DNA of 64,000 nucleotides from Clostridia bacterium (GTDB lineage: Bacteria > Bacillota > Clostridia > Christensenellales > Aristaeellaceae). The notes beneath the pieces were generated by a model. The model saw only the letters and a list, made by a program, of their open reading frames with translations. It did no database searches and was not told the origin of the DNA. Of the stretch, positions 43,101-50,561 are shown one piece after another. The translations under genes were made by a program, and so were the position numbers. Every line of letters begins with the position of its first letter. Position 1 is the first letter of the stretch. The stretch lies in the NCBI GenBank assembly GCA_017543905.1, contig JAFYFC010000029.1, positions 62,001 through 126,000 of the forward strand, written 5' to 3'.

Positions 43101-43855
43101 AGGAAACGCTTACTTCCACCGAAGCTGCGCTCAAGACCACCGAGGACGAGCTTACCTCCACTCAGGCAGAGCTCACTTCCACTAAGGAGACGCTCGAGGC
43201 CACGCAGGCAGACCTCGCCTCCACCAAGGATACATTGTCCGCCACTCAGACGGAGCTTACCTCCACCAAGGAAACGCTCGCGTCCACGCAGGAGGATTTA
43301 GCCTCTACTCAGACAGAGCTCGCCTCCACTCAGGATACACTCACCTCCACTCAGACGGAGCTCAGCGAAACGCAGAGCACGCTCGCGTCCACACAGGAGG
43401 AGCTTGCCGATACCAAGGATACGCTCTCTTCCACGCAGGAGGAGCTTGCCGATACCAAGGACACGCTCGCGACCACTCAGGAGGAGCTCTCCTCCGCCGA
43501 GGAAGAATTGGCCGGTCTCGTGATAAGCAAGGAATCCGGCGAATACAGGGCGGTATACAAGATGGGCAAGCTCGAGGGCGACGGGCTGGCGTGCGACAGC
43601 ACCCGCAGAAAGGTGAAGCTCGACTTCACCAACTACGGCATGTACGTAAACCCGGTACTCATCGAGATACTGAACAGCGACGAGGAAGTCATTTACTCCT
43701 CTCTCGTCCGTCAGGGCGAAAGCCGCGCCGTGGTTTACGTGGATCAGCTTATAGTGCCCGGCGAGGAATACTGGCTGCGCAAAACCTATTATGACGTGAA
43801 CATGAACGTGATCTCCGCGCTAATGCTGCAGGTCGAAGCGTACATAGGCTTCTGA
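40130..43855 (+). CDS. Giant membrane-anchored coiled-coil protein with five-heptad repeats
   Basis: 1241 residues. KKFWLILIISLLVISLAANALLGV (2-25) is a single N-terminal membrane anchor, so the body is probably outside. Residues 64-378 hold nine 35-residue units (five heptads each) of the type SIASLTTSLESAQQQNADDA, then AATIAALNSDIEEKDG. About 390-700 is an irregular coiled coil. About 700-1125 is an almost pure run of 7-residue units (TQTELAS, TKETLTS, TQEELAD). The last 115 residues (EYRAVYKMGKLEGDGLACDS, WLRKTYYDVNMNVISAL) are a small beta-rich domain, not recognised. Ser/Thr/Glu/Ala-rich and lacking Pro. It may be a surface spacer or filament. Start ATG follows GGAGG; a terminator follows. 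Old names such as M-protein-like or SMC-like would be misleading. Confidence 0.85.
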   Translation: MKKFWLILIISLLVISLAANALLGVNLGKEKNNTKDLNAALETAHQQSVEDGTVITGLKKDVSDKNDSIASLTTSLESAQQQNADDAATIAALNSDIEDKDDSIISLTASLESAQQQNADDAATIAALNSDIEEKDGSIESLTGSLEAAQQQNAENEAAMIGMRSDIVEKTISIAGLTSSLEAAQQQNASNAETIAALNSDIEEKDGSIASLTTSLESAQQQNADDAATIAALNSDIEEKDGSIESLTTSLESAKQQNADNEAVITSLRSEIIEKTISMAGLNTSLGALRQQNADDAARISALETDIAEKDGVIETLKTSLAAAEKQAKTDAERIKALETEIANKAASISALNDSLESAREQINTSAARISELESDITAKNDEITSLGTQIAEHEAGLAAVNEQIDGLNTQINEINEALEAAGVKSADEIKKLTDEKDALDKQLEALTKEKADLETSVKTLESEKARLKGENDTLTNELNKVKSELTSARAEVVAFGSKIAMLEASVGNSVSGKELKAEAASEMMGALDELNELIAELKQDENADAQTISRFENAAAALAGALEDSENKTNDELASAAADAVTELAAPGDEEEESPAAAIAEKLSAAQAKLETVAQADANGDSVDDANVIDTLVTQFEQALSLLENTQAELSEKQAEVKTLEAKVEKLTTELNAVTAANESSGQAFAEAESELISVRSALAETENNLKETKASLTAVQKELAAKEAELASTNESLALNQDELEATKTMLTSVESTLASTQSTLTAAQTSLASIQGTLTSTKTELAETQAALTVSQSSLASTEALLEEREGELASAREALATTQVELATTKNTLGNTEAELTDTKDTLTATEATLKTTEAKLTETEAELATKTDALTAAETELATTQTQLATAETKLTETESTLSTTQADLSEAKDTLAETEKKLTSTEKALNTTKEQLESTGEKLSQTEVTLASTEAELSTTQSTLSATESKLSDTEAKLSSTQTELASTKETLTSTEAALKTTEDELTSTQAELTSTKETLEATQADLASTKDTLSATQTELTSTKETLASTQEDLASTQTELASTQDTLTSTQTELSETQSTLASTQEELADTKDTLSSTQEELADTKDTLATTQEELSSAEEELAGLVISKESGEYRAVYKMGKLEGDGLACDSTRRKVKLDFTNYGMYVNPVLIEILNSDEEVIYSSLVRQGESRAVVYVDQLIVPGEEYWLRKTYYDVNMNVISALMLQVEAYIGF
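40319..41263 (+). repeat. Nine tandem 105-bp units encoding 35-residue repeats
   Basis: Units start with D/E-K-N/D-D/G-S-I and contain SLE(S/A)AQQQNA and IAALNSDIE. Units 1, 2 and 5 are nearly identical in protein; units 3 and 6, and 4 and 7, share a variant (IEKTIS/VEKTIS) pattern, suggesting duplication of larger three-unit blocks. Confidence 0.85.
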
Positions 43856-43867
43856 GGCAGCCCTACT

Positions 43868-43894
43868 GCGGCCGCAGCATGCGGCCGCTTTTTT
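43868..43894 (+). terminator. Intrinsic terminator of the coiled-coil gene
   Basis: Perfect 8-base stem GCGGCCGC (43868-43875) with GCGGCCGC (43881-43888), loop AGCAT, followed by TTTTTT. Confidence 0.92.
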
Positions 43895-43919
43895 ACGCAC
43901 ACGATAAGAGGCTTTGCAT

Positions 43920-44885
43920 ATGAAATATGTAATAATCGGCTCTTCCGGTCATCACCATCAGGTTACCGATGCGCTTACGGCGGGTCTGTGCGGCGCGCCT
44001 GCCGCAGTCGCCGCGGGCGACGTGGGCGAGGACATGCATTGGCTGTCGGAATTCATGCACGCGCCCCTGTATGCAGACTGGCGCGCTATGCTTGACGAGA
44101 TACGACCCGAGCTCGCAGTCGTAAACTCCTATTACGGGCACTTGGCGGAAAAAAGCATTTACTGCCTTGAGCGCGGAATGCACGTCTATTCCGAAAAGCC
44201 GCTCGCGGCGGACCTGACTAAGCTGAAGCAGCTTGAAGACGCATGGAAGGCAAGCGGCCGCGCGCTGGGCTGTATGCTTAACCTGAGCTGCTGCGGCTGG
44301 TACAAAACGCTAAAGGCCGCAGTTCAGGCAGGCGAGATCGGCGAGGTGCGCCTGATACACGCTCAGAAAAGCTATCGTATGGGCACGCGCGGCCCTCAGT
44401 ATCAGACGCGCGAAAGCTACGGCGGTACGATACCGTGGGTCGCTATACACGCAGCGGACTGGGTGCTCGACCTGGGCGGCAGGTGCAGACAGATAAGCGC
44501 GTTTCACTCAAGCGCCGCTAATTGCGGAAACGGCAGCATGGAGACCACGTGCGCGCTGCTGATGCAGCTTGAAAACGGCGTTATAGCTACGATAGACGCT
44601 GACTTTCTACGCCCCACAGGTTCCGCGCGGCACGACGACGACCGTCTGCGCGTAACTGGCACGCGCGGCATGCTCGAGGTTATCGACAAAACGGTTTACC
44701 TCGAAAACGAAAGCCCGCGCCGCGCGCTGCCGCTGCGCGAAGACGAAAACCCGTTCGTCCGCTTCATAAACGCCGTCGGCACTCCCCTGTCGGACGAGCT
44801 TGCGCGTCAGGCGCTGTACGATACCCGCATATGTCTGCTGGCAAGACAGGCTGCAGACGAATCAGTCAGCATAAAATGCGAATGA
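43920..44885 (+). CDS. Gfo/Idh/MocA family oxidoreductase
   Basis: 321 residues. The N-terminus MKYVIIGSSGHHHQVTDAL is a modified Rossmann loop (GSSGHHHQ instead of GxGxxG). CLERGMHVYSEKPLAADLTKL carries the EKP motif, and GGTIPWVAIHAADWVLDLGG is the substrate-side motif with histidine. It binds NAD(P) and oxidises a sugar-like substrate. ATG 43920 follows AGAGG at 8 bases; a TTG at 43914 is in frame but less likely. The next gene (FRG protein) starts 10 bases after its stop, so they may be co-transcribed. Confidence 0.86.
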   Translation: MKYVIIGSSGHHHQVTDALTAGLCGAPAAVAAGDVGEDMHWLSEFMHAPLYADWRAMLDEIRPELAVVNSYYGHLAEKSIYCLERGMHVYSEKPLAADLTKLKQLEDAWKASGRALGCMLNLSCCGWYKTLKAAVQAGEIGEVRLIHAQKSYRMGTRGPQYQTRESYGGTIPWVAIHAADWVLDLGGRCRQISAFHSSAANCGNGSMETTCALLMQLENGVIATIDADFLRPTGSARHDDDRLRVTGTRGMLEVIDKTVYLENESPRRALPLREDENPFVRFINAVGTPLSDELARQALYDTRICLLARQAADESVSIKCE

Positions 44886-44895
44886 GAGGTATACC

Positions 44896-45744
44896 GTGTT
44901 CACGAGCGTATACATAGACAAAATCGAAGACGTGATGCGGCTGATCGCCGATCAGCCGCGCAACGCCAAAATCAACCGCCTGCGCAGCGGGTACTATTAC
45001 AGAGGCCAGCTGAACACTGCGCATAAAATGCGCACGAGCCTGTACCGTAACTGCGGGGAGCGCCGCCACGAGCTTGAAAGCAGCATACTGCGCTATTTCA
45101 CGAAATACGCCAGCATAGAAGACCCGTCTCTCAGAGAATCCGTATGGCGGCAGATGATAGTCGGCCAGCATTACGGGCTTCCCACGCGCCTGCTCGACTG
45201 GACGCGTTCGCCGCTGGTGGCGCTGCATTTCGCGACTGCGGAGCCTTCGCTTTCCAACATGGACGCGCACGACTGCGTCGTGTGGCGCATGAGCATTACC
45301 GACATGAACGAGAACCTGCCCGAAAAATACAAGCGCGCGCTTTCCGAAAGAAGCACGTCCACGTTTTCGGTGGACATGCTGGACGCGCTGGCGGGCAGCC
45401 TCTCGGAGTACGACAGGGATATGGGCACGAGCGCGATGGTATGCATAGAGCCGCCCTCGATTTCCCAGCGCATAATCAATCAGTATTCGTTCTTCTCGGT
45501 CATACCCGCGCAGATAAACGATATAGAGACGTTTTTATCCGAACACACAAGCCAGACAGTGCGTTACGTGATAAGCGCGTCTCTCAGATGGGACGTGCGC
45601 GATCTGCTCGACCAGTTCAACGTAAACGAGCGCATCGTTTATCCCGGGCTGGACGGTCTCACCAAGTGGATAACGCGCCACTACTACGTGCGCGGACACG
45701 AAATCGGAGATGATACTAATAATGAATACGGATCAGAAATTTGA
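44896..45744 (+). CDS. FRG domain-containing protein
   Basis: 282 residues. The FRG domain is seen in GYYYRGQLNTAHKMRTSLYR (the F/Y-R-G-Q core at 35-38) and in VGQHYGLPTRLLDWTRSPLVALHFAT (about 90-115). Domain function is uncertain; FRG proteins occur across bacteria, often in accessory regions and in some defence-type loci. The rest (ISQRIINQYSFFSVIPAQI, HYYVRGHEIGDD) is conserved FRG C-terminal context. It starts with GTG at 44896 after GAGAGG. It overlaps the start of the TerB-like gene by 23 bases, so the two are translated together. Confidence 0.86.
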   Translation: MFTSVYIDKIEDVMRLIADQPRNAKINRLRSGYYYRGQLNTAHKMRTSLYRNCGERRHELESSILRYFTKYASIEDPSLRESVWRQMIVGQHYGLPTRLLDWTRSPLVALHFATAEPSLSNMDAHDCVVWRMSITDMNENLPEKYKRALSERSTSTFSVDMLDALAGSLSEYDRDMGTSAMVCIEPPSISQRIINQYSFFSVIPAQINDIETFLSEHTSQTVRYVISASLRWDVRDLLDQFNVNERIVYPGLDGLTKWITRHYYVRGHEIGDDTNNEYGSEI

Positions 45745-46315
45745 AGACGCGCTTAAGGCGTACAGGCAGGCTGAGGAGCTGCTGCGCGCAATGGACGCAT
45801 ATATTGCGTCCGGCTCAGGCGGCAAAAGCAGCGCCGAGGATATACTGGGGCGTTTTGACCTGCTGCTGCAGGCTATACTTCTGCATATAGCGCTCGCGGA
45901 CGGCAAATTCGACGCTTCCGAAAAGGAGTTTATAACTCGCATCTGCCGCCGCGGCGACATACTGCTTTACCTGAGCAGCCAGACCGCCGGACGCATCAGC
46001 CTAAGCTGGAACGATATAGAGCGCCTCTCCTTTCAGACGGCGCAGAGACTGCTGAGTCTTATAGACAGTCTGCTTAAGGAAAACGTATGCGACGAATTCG
46101 TCAGGCCGCTTGCGGAGTGCGACCGTCTGGACAAAGACAGGGACGAGCACGAAATGCTGTGCACGCTGATCGCCTTTATCTCAGCGCGGCTGAGCGGCAT
46201 CGACGGCGACGCGGACACGAACGAACAGCAGGCGTTCGTTCAAAGCGTGACGGAGCTGATCAGCCGGAGATGGATATATTTCAAGGAAGCGAAAAGCAGA
46301 AATCCGTACGGTTAA
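45722..46315 (+). CDS. Helical protein with TerB-like region, partner of the FRG gene
   Basis: 197 residues, predicted all-helical. The segment FDLLLQAILLHIALADGKFDASEKEFITRI and the later DGDADTNEQQAFVQSVTELI look like the two acidic helix-hairpins of TerB-like proteins, with A-D-G-x-x-D/E motifs. There is no signal peptide or membrane segment. An in-frame ATG at 45710 lies right on GGAG; ATG 45722 (MNTDQKF) is the better start. It lies within the 3' end of the FRG gene. Function unknown; TerB-like is my pattern-level call. Confidence 0.65.
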   Translation: MNTDQKFEDALKAYRQAEELLRAMDAYIASGSGGKSSAEDILGRFDLLLQAILLHIALADGKFDASEKEFITRICRRGDILLYLSSQTAGRISLSWNDIERLSFQTAQRLLSLIDSLLKENVCDEFVRPLAECDRLDKDRDEHEMLCTLIAFISARLSGIDGDADTNEQQAFVQSVTELISRRWIYFKEAKSRNPYG

Positions 46316-46350
46316 CAGCTATATAAATACAAAAATGGCTGTCGCAAACG

Positions 46351-46635
46351 TACTAAAGCCCCGGGGGATGCTTGGAGGAGCGCAGTCCCTCCAAATCCAT
46401 TCCGCCGGGCGAGCTTTGCCCGCCCGAGGAGCGATTTTTGCGCAGGGAGCGAAGACGACCGGAGCAAATAATCGCTACCTTGCAGTTTTTTCGCCCGGAA
46501 ATCTCCGCAGAGATTTCAGCAAAAAATGCAAAACCTGCCTCAGCCCTTGCCAAAAGCCGAACGTTTTATCCAAGAATCTTATTAAGCTGCAGAAAACCTA
46601 ATCGATCAAAATGAATCTTTGATTCATTTTGATCG
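46351..46635. repeat. Palindrome-array intergenic repeat, copy B (about 285 bp)
   Basis: Inverted relative to copy A at 25096-25458. It ends (plus-strand right side) with a perfect 15-base palindrome CGATCAAAATGAATC-TTT-GATTCATTTTGATCG (46603-46635), placed 7 bases after the stop of the URO-D gene on the minus strand, so it may also act as its terminator. Other shared pieces are CTGCAGCTTAATAAG, GCGATTATTTGCTCCGGTCG and CCCCCGGGGCTTTAGTAC. Its 8-base stem GAAATCTC/GAGATTTC (46498-46517) has the same loop as copy A but different paired bases. It lacks three palindromes present in copy A. Confidence 0.85.
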
Positions 46636-46642
46636 AGCACGC

Positions 46643-47749
46643 TTAGTGCTTTCTGTGCTCCCAGATGACCTCCATCATAAGGCGCATGCTCGACAGACGC
46701 GAGCCGTTGTTTATCGAGCCCGCAGTCGAGATGTTGACTCCGCCCAGCTCGAAGCCCGCTTTGATGTCGCGCTCGGTTTCTGTAATAAGCTGCGCTTCGT
46801 CGTTGTTCATGAAGGTAAACGGCGCGATGCAGCCGTCGATGCGCGCCTCCGGCATGTATTTGCGGATTTCGGGCGCCATGACGGTAGGTCCGAAGTTCAC
46901 GCCGTTCAGGTTGAGCCTGCCGAGTATCGGCAGAAGATGCCCCATCGCGGAATCCGAATGCTGATAACGCTTATCCCCATGATCAGGCGAAAAGCGAGCA
47001 AACACTTTTTTGAGCACGGGATAGCCGAATTTTTCGTACATCTGCGGCGAAAGCAGGCAGCAGTTATCGTCAGCGAACGAGAAGCCGTGCGTATCCTTGC
47101 CCGTGAGTCCCGCCTCTTCGTCCATGATTTCCGCCATTTTTATGATGACGTCGGCTATATCGTTTGAAAACCTTTCCGCAAGCTCGTCCTCGTCAGCAAG
47201 GAAATACAAAAACTCGGTCGTACCCATAAGCGAACAGGCGAGCGTCACCGGGCCGCGTATGTGGTGAACCGGTGACGGCTTCACCCCGTATTTTTCGTAA
47301 ACACGCCGCTTTTCGCTCTCCCAGTCAGGCGGCAGCATGAACTCCCGCAGGTCGAGCTTTTCGACCTCGTCCAGCTTTTTTTCAAGCGCCTTCTCGTCCT
47401 CTATGCCTTCCTTCAGCCATTCAGTGCCGTTGTGAAGTATATACTCCCCGCCGAACACCTCGCCTATACGCTTGACGTAAGGAAGTCTCGCGTCCTCAGG
47501 CAGGAAGCGCTCCTTAAGCAGCCGCCGTCCCACGATCTTTTCAGACAGGTCGTTGTAGCGCCTGTTCAGGTCTATGCGGCGTTCGAGCGGCGTATAGCCC
47601 CAGGGCTCGCCCTCCTCGCCCAATTCCGCAAATACGCATTCGTCGCTCATGCGTATGCCCAGCGCGACCTGCGGCGCAGGCGCAAAGCAGTTGTCTTTGT
47701 GCGCAAGCGCGTCGTTTTCCCAGAATTTCTCTATATCGAAATCGTTCAT
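46643..47749 (-). CDS. Uroporphyrinogen decarboxylase-family protein (probable methyltransferase-like member)
   Basis: 368 residues with the URO-D/MtaA/CmuA TIM-barrel pattern: VHHIRGPVTLACSLMGTTEFLYFLADE, FADDNCCLLSPQMYEKFGYPVLKKVF, HSDSAMGHLLPILGRLNLNGVNFGP and late HxC-like region (RIDGCIAPFTFMN). It is not the heme enzyme HemE: length and motifs fit the divergent family that moves methyl groups with corrinoid proteins or demethylates plant and host compounds. No corrinoid protein gene is next to it. ATG follows GGGGGA; a promoter is at 47771-47799. The stop lies 7 bases from repeat copy B. Confidence 0.82.
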   Translation of the reverse strand: MNDFDIEKFWENDALAHKDNCFAPAPQVALGIRMSDECVFAELGEEGEPWGYTPLERRIDLNRRYNDLSEKIVGRRLLKERFLPEDARLPYVKRIGEVFGGEYILHNGTEWLKEGIEDEKALEKKLDEVEKLDLREFMLPPDWESEKRRVYEKYGVKPSPVHHIRGPVTLACSLMGTTEFLYFLADEDELAERFSNDIADVIIKMAEIMDEEAGLTGKDTHGFSFADDNCCLLSPQMYEKFGYPVLKKVFARFSPDHGDKRYQHSDSAMGHLLPILGRLNLNGVNFGPTVMAPEIRKYMPEARIDGCIAPFTFMNNDEAQLITETERDIKAGFELGGVNISTAGSINNGSRLSSMRLMMEVIWEHRKH

Positions 47750-47770
47750 TGATCATTCCCCCACGCGCTA

Positions 47771-47799
47771 ATTATATCTCAGTTTTATGGCGTTCGCAA
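47771..47799 (-). promoter_or_regulatory. Promoter for the URO-D-family gene
   Basis: Minus strand TTGCGA (47799-47794), 17-base spacer, TATAAT (47776-47771), 22 bases before the start codon. Confidence 0.78.
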
Positions 47800-47873
47800 G
47801 CGTTTATTTTACAAAAATTCAGTGTATTAATCGCATACTTGTGGTAAAATATACAAGGATTGGAAGTGATTGT

Positions 47874-48566
47874 ATGCTGCAGCAGGCGCTTACGATACTC
47901 AGGCGCGATAAGATCGCTTACGCCGACATGATTTACCCCGTTCTGCGCGGCGACTGCGAGGTCATGCAGGCGGACGAGGACGGCGTCGTACTGTTCGACC
48001 GGCCCAGCGCGCTTGTGTTTGCTAACCTGCCGGACACAGATGGTTCAGTTCAGAAGCTTATGACGATACGCGGCGCGCGCGGCTTCGTGCTGCATTCCGA
48101 CGCGCTTGCCGACCGCTTCAACCGCATTATCCGGAAAACTCGCGTGATGCGGCTTACACAGGTAGTATACGAAAGCGCGCAGCCGCCGCATGTAGCGCGC
48201 GTGTGCTCCGTAAGGACGCTGACAGACGCGGACGCGGACGAGGTCTGCGCGCGTCTTCCCTATGAGGACGAAAGCGACTTGAGGCTGCTTATATCGCAGG
48301 GCAGTATTTACGGCGCGTATATAGGCGGCGAAATAGTCGGCCGCATCGGCGTGCACCGCGAGGGCTGCATGGGGCTGCTCGCCGTGAGCGACAGCTTCAG
48401 GCGCAGAGGCGTAGGCGAATGTCTGGAGGCGCATTTGATCAAAGAGCTGCTTCATAAAGGCATAACCCCCTACGGGCAGATAAAGCGCGACAACACGCCT
48501 TCGCTCGAGCTTTCAAGGGAGCTGGGCTTCACGTTCTCCGACGGAGAAATAACGATACTGTGCTGA
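47874..48566 (+). CDS. GNAT family N-acetyltransferase
   Basis: 230 residues. The C-terminal half is a GNAT fold: SVRTLTDADADEVCARLPYEDESDLRLLI, GAYIGGEIVGRIGVHREGCMGLLAVSDSFRRRGVGECLEAHLI with the acetyl-CoA loop R-R-R-G-V-G, then YGQIKRDNTPSLELSRELGFTF. The first 90 residues form an unrelated extra region. The enzyme uses acetyl-CoA to acetylate an amine; target unknown. ATG 47874 follows GGAAGTG; a longer frame reaches 47787 without a site. TGG-TAAAAT (47845-47850) may be its -10. It starts a run with the nucleotidyltransferase, sugar kinase and galE, so its target may be sugar-related. Confidence 0.82.
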   Translation: MLQQALTILRRDKIAYADMIYPVLRGDCEVMQADEDGVVLFDRPSALVFANLPDTDGSVQKLMTIRGARGFVLHSDALADRFNRIIRKTRVMRLTQVVYESAQPPHVARVCSVRTLTDADADEVCARLPYEDESDLRLLISQGSIYGAYIGGEIVGRIGVHREGCMGLLAVSDSFRRRGVGECLEAHLIKELLHKGITPYGQIKRDNTPSLELSRELGFTFSDGEITILC

Positions 48567-48576
48567 GGATGAAATC

Positions 48577-49503
48577 ATGAAGAAAACACTCGTAATAATG
48601 GCTGCCGGGCTCGGCAGCAGGTTCGGGGCGGGCGCAGGGCAGAAGCAAATCACGCCTGTGGACGCGCACGGACAGCTGATAATAGATTTTTCGGTGTACG
48701 ACGCATACCGGGCGGGCTTCGAGAAGGTCGTTTTCGTTATAAAGCCCGAAAGCCGCGACAAATTCCACGCTCTGATAGGCGCAAAGGCGGCAAAGCATAT
48801 GGAGGTCGCATACGCGTATCAGGAGCTTACAAGCTGTCTGCCGGACGGCTTTATTCCGCCAGAAGGCCGCATTAAGCCTTGGGGCACCGGTCACGCGGCG
48901 CTCTGCGCGGAAACAGAGGTGCCAGACGGCTTCGTGTGCATAAACGCGGACGATTTTTACGGCAGGCATGCTTATAAAGCCGCGGCGGCGTTTCTGGACG
49001 GCAATTCCGACGAAAGCGCGCACGCGATGGTCGGCTATCCACTCAGAAACACCATGACACCGAACGGCTCCGTCGCGCGCGGCGTATGCGAAACGGACGC
49101 ACGCGGACAGCTCACGTCCATTACGGAGCGCACCAAAATCTTCCCCGACGGCGGCGACGCGAAGTACACCGAGGACGGGGCGGAGTTTTATCCGCTTTCG
49201 GGCGACGTGCCCGTGTCGCTGAATTTCTGGATTTTCAAACGCTCGATATTCGGCGCGATGCGCGAGGGCTTTTACGAGTTTCTGAAAACGCAAATGCCGT
49301 CAAATCCGCTCAAGGCCGAGTTTTATCTGCCCGACGTTCCGGGCGCGCTGATCAAAAACGGCGCGGGCACGTTCAAGGTGCTGCCCACGCAGGACAAATG
49401 GTTCGGCATGACGTATCTCGAGGATCTTGACGCCACGCGCGCCGGCGTGCAGGCACTGAAAGAGGCAGGAGTATATCCTGACGTATTATGGACGGAAGTA
49501 TGA
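48577..49503 (+). CDS. Sugar nucleotidyltransferase (NTP_transferase family)
   Basis: 308 residues. The N-terminus MKKTLVIMAAGLGSRFGAGA is a modified G-x-G-x-R nucleotide loop; TPVDAHGQLIIDFSVYDAYRAGF, PWGTGHAALCAETEVPDGFVCINADDFYG (metal-binding N-A-D-D) and VSLNFWIFKRSIFGAM fit a nucleotide-sugar pyrophosphorylase that joins a sugar 1-phosphate to UTP or a similar NTP. It lies directly before a NahK-like kinase and galE, and the kinase start overlaps its stop (ATGA at 49500-49503). Together they would make UDP-HexNAc or UDP-Gal from the products of the GH112 phosphorylase. The specificity is inference. Confidence 0.85.
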   Translation: MKKTLVIMAAGLGSRFGAGAGQKQITPVDAHGQLIIDFSVYDAYRAGFEKVVFVIKPESRDKFHALIGAKAAKHMEVAYAYQELTSCLPDGFIPPEGRIKPWGTGHAALCAETEVPDGFVCINADDFYGRHAYKAAAAFLDGNSDESAHAMVGYPLRNTMTPNGSVARGVCETDARGQLTSITERTKIFPDGGDAKYTEDGAEFYPLSGDVPVSLNFWIFKRSIFGAMREGFYEFLKTQMPSNPLKAEFYLPDVPGALIKNGAGTFKVLPTQDKWFGMTYLEDLDATRAGVQALKEAGVYPDVLWTEV

Positions 49504-50561
49504 CGCTTAACGGGATCGCCGCTCTGTTTCCAATAGATTCGGAACCTGTGTCGAGCTCCCCGCTCGGAAACGGCCATATAAACGAAACATACCTTATAAC
49601 CTGTGCGTCCGGCAGCAAATATGTGCTGCAGAAGATAAACCGCCGCATATTTACGGACGTGGACGGGCTTATGCGCAACATACGTATTGTCACGCAGTAT
49701 CTGAACGCACTAAAGCCCCATTCCTCGCTTGAATTTCTGAGCGCGAACGACGGACGGGATTACGCAGCTGCGGGCGACGGCTATTACCGTATGTACAGAT
49801 ACGTTTACGGCATTTCGCTCGAAACCGCCCGAACTCCAGCGGAGCTCGAAACCTGCGGGAAAGCGTTCGGAGAATTTCAGACTCAGCTGGCCGATTTTGA
49901 CGCGGAGCAGCTGACCGAAACCATCCCCCGCTTTCACGATACCGTCAAGCGGCTGCACGATCTTGAACGCGCCGCGTCTCAGGACGAGGCGGGCCGCTTC
50001 AAGCAGGTCGAGCGCGAATTCCGGTTTTATATGCAGCGTCAGGACGAAGCGGGCGTTATGCTGGGGCTGCTCGCCGAGGGCAGGCTCAAAAAGCGCGTCA
50101 CGCACAACGACACGAAGCTGAACAACGTTTTGCTCGACGAAAAGACGCTGACGCCCTTATGCGTGATCGACTTAGACACAGTGATGCCGGGCCTTCCGGG
50201 CAACGATTTCGGCGACTGCATACGCACCGGAGCGAGCACGGCTGCAGAGGACGAGCCCGACCTTGACAAGGTATGGCTGGACCTCGAAAAATACCGCGCG
50301 TTCGCACGCGGCTTTCTGTCTGAATGCGGACGGTCCTTAAACAAAGACGAATTAAGCACTCTCACGTTAGGCGCGAAGCTTATGACCTACGAATGCGGTA
50401 TGCGTTTTCTGACCGATTATCTGAACGGAGATACGTATTTCCGCACGGCGTACCCTGAGCACAATCTTGTGCGCTGCCGTACCCAAATGAAGCTTATAAG
50501 CGACACCGAGGCGCACATGAGCGAACTGAACAAGCTTGTAGCGGAGGAAGCTGAGAGATGA
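49500..50561 (+). CDS. nahK: N-acetylhexosamine 1-kinase-like (NahK/LnpB, APH fold)
   Basis: 353 residues. Aminoglycoside-phosphotransferase-type kinase. PLGNGHINETYLI and KYVLQKINRRIFTDVDGLMRNI are NahK landmarks (substrate and nucleotide lobe); VTHNDTKLNNVLLD (202-209) is the catalytic loop and CVIDLDTVMPG (D224) the metal-binding Asp. NahK converts GlcNAc and GalNAc to their 1-phosphates with ATP. It overlaps both neighbours by 4 bases (nucleotidyltransferase upstream, galE downstream), so all three are coupled. ATG 49488 is an alternative start but lacks spacing. A membrane-anchored paralogue lies at 53014-54701. Confidence 0.88.
   Translation: MTLNGIAALFPIDSEPVSSSPLGNGHINETYLITCASGSKYVLQKINRRIFTDVDGLMRNIRIVTQYLNALKPHSSLEFLSANDGRDYAAAGDGYYRMYRYVYGISLETARTPAELETCGKAFGEFQTQLADFDAEQLTETIPRFHDTVKRLHDLERAASQDEAGRFKQVEREFRFYMQRQDEAGVMLGLLAEGRLKKRVTHNDTKLNNVLLDEKTLTPLCVIDLDTVMPGLPGNDFGDCIRTGASTAAEDEPDLDKVWLDLEKYRAFARGFLSECGRSLNKDELSTLTLGAKLMTYECGMRFLTDYLNGDTYFRTAYPEHNLVRCRTQMKLISDTEAHMSELNKLVAEEAER

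Noticed and set aside
40319..43505. CRISPR-like regular repeats
   Set aside because: The repeats are directly adjacent with no spacers and encode heptads in frame, so they are protein repeats.
46643..47749. Calling the URO-D-family gene hemE
   Set aside because: Divergent motifs and no heme-synthesis neighbours; it fits the methyltransferase-like branch.
49488..49500. Use of ATG 49488 for the kinase start
   Set aside because: The nearest GGAG is 17 bases away, whereas ATG 49500 overlaps the preceding stop as ATGA like the other joints of this operon.
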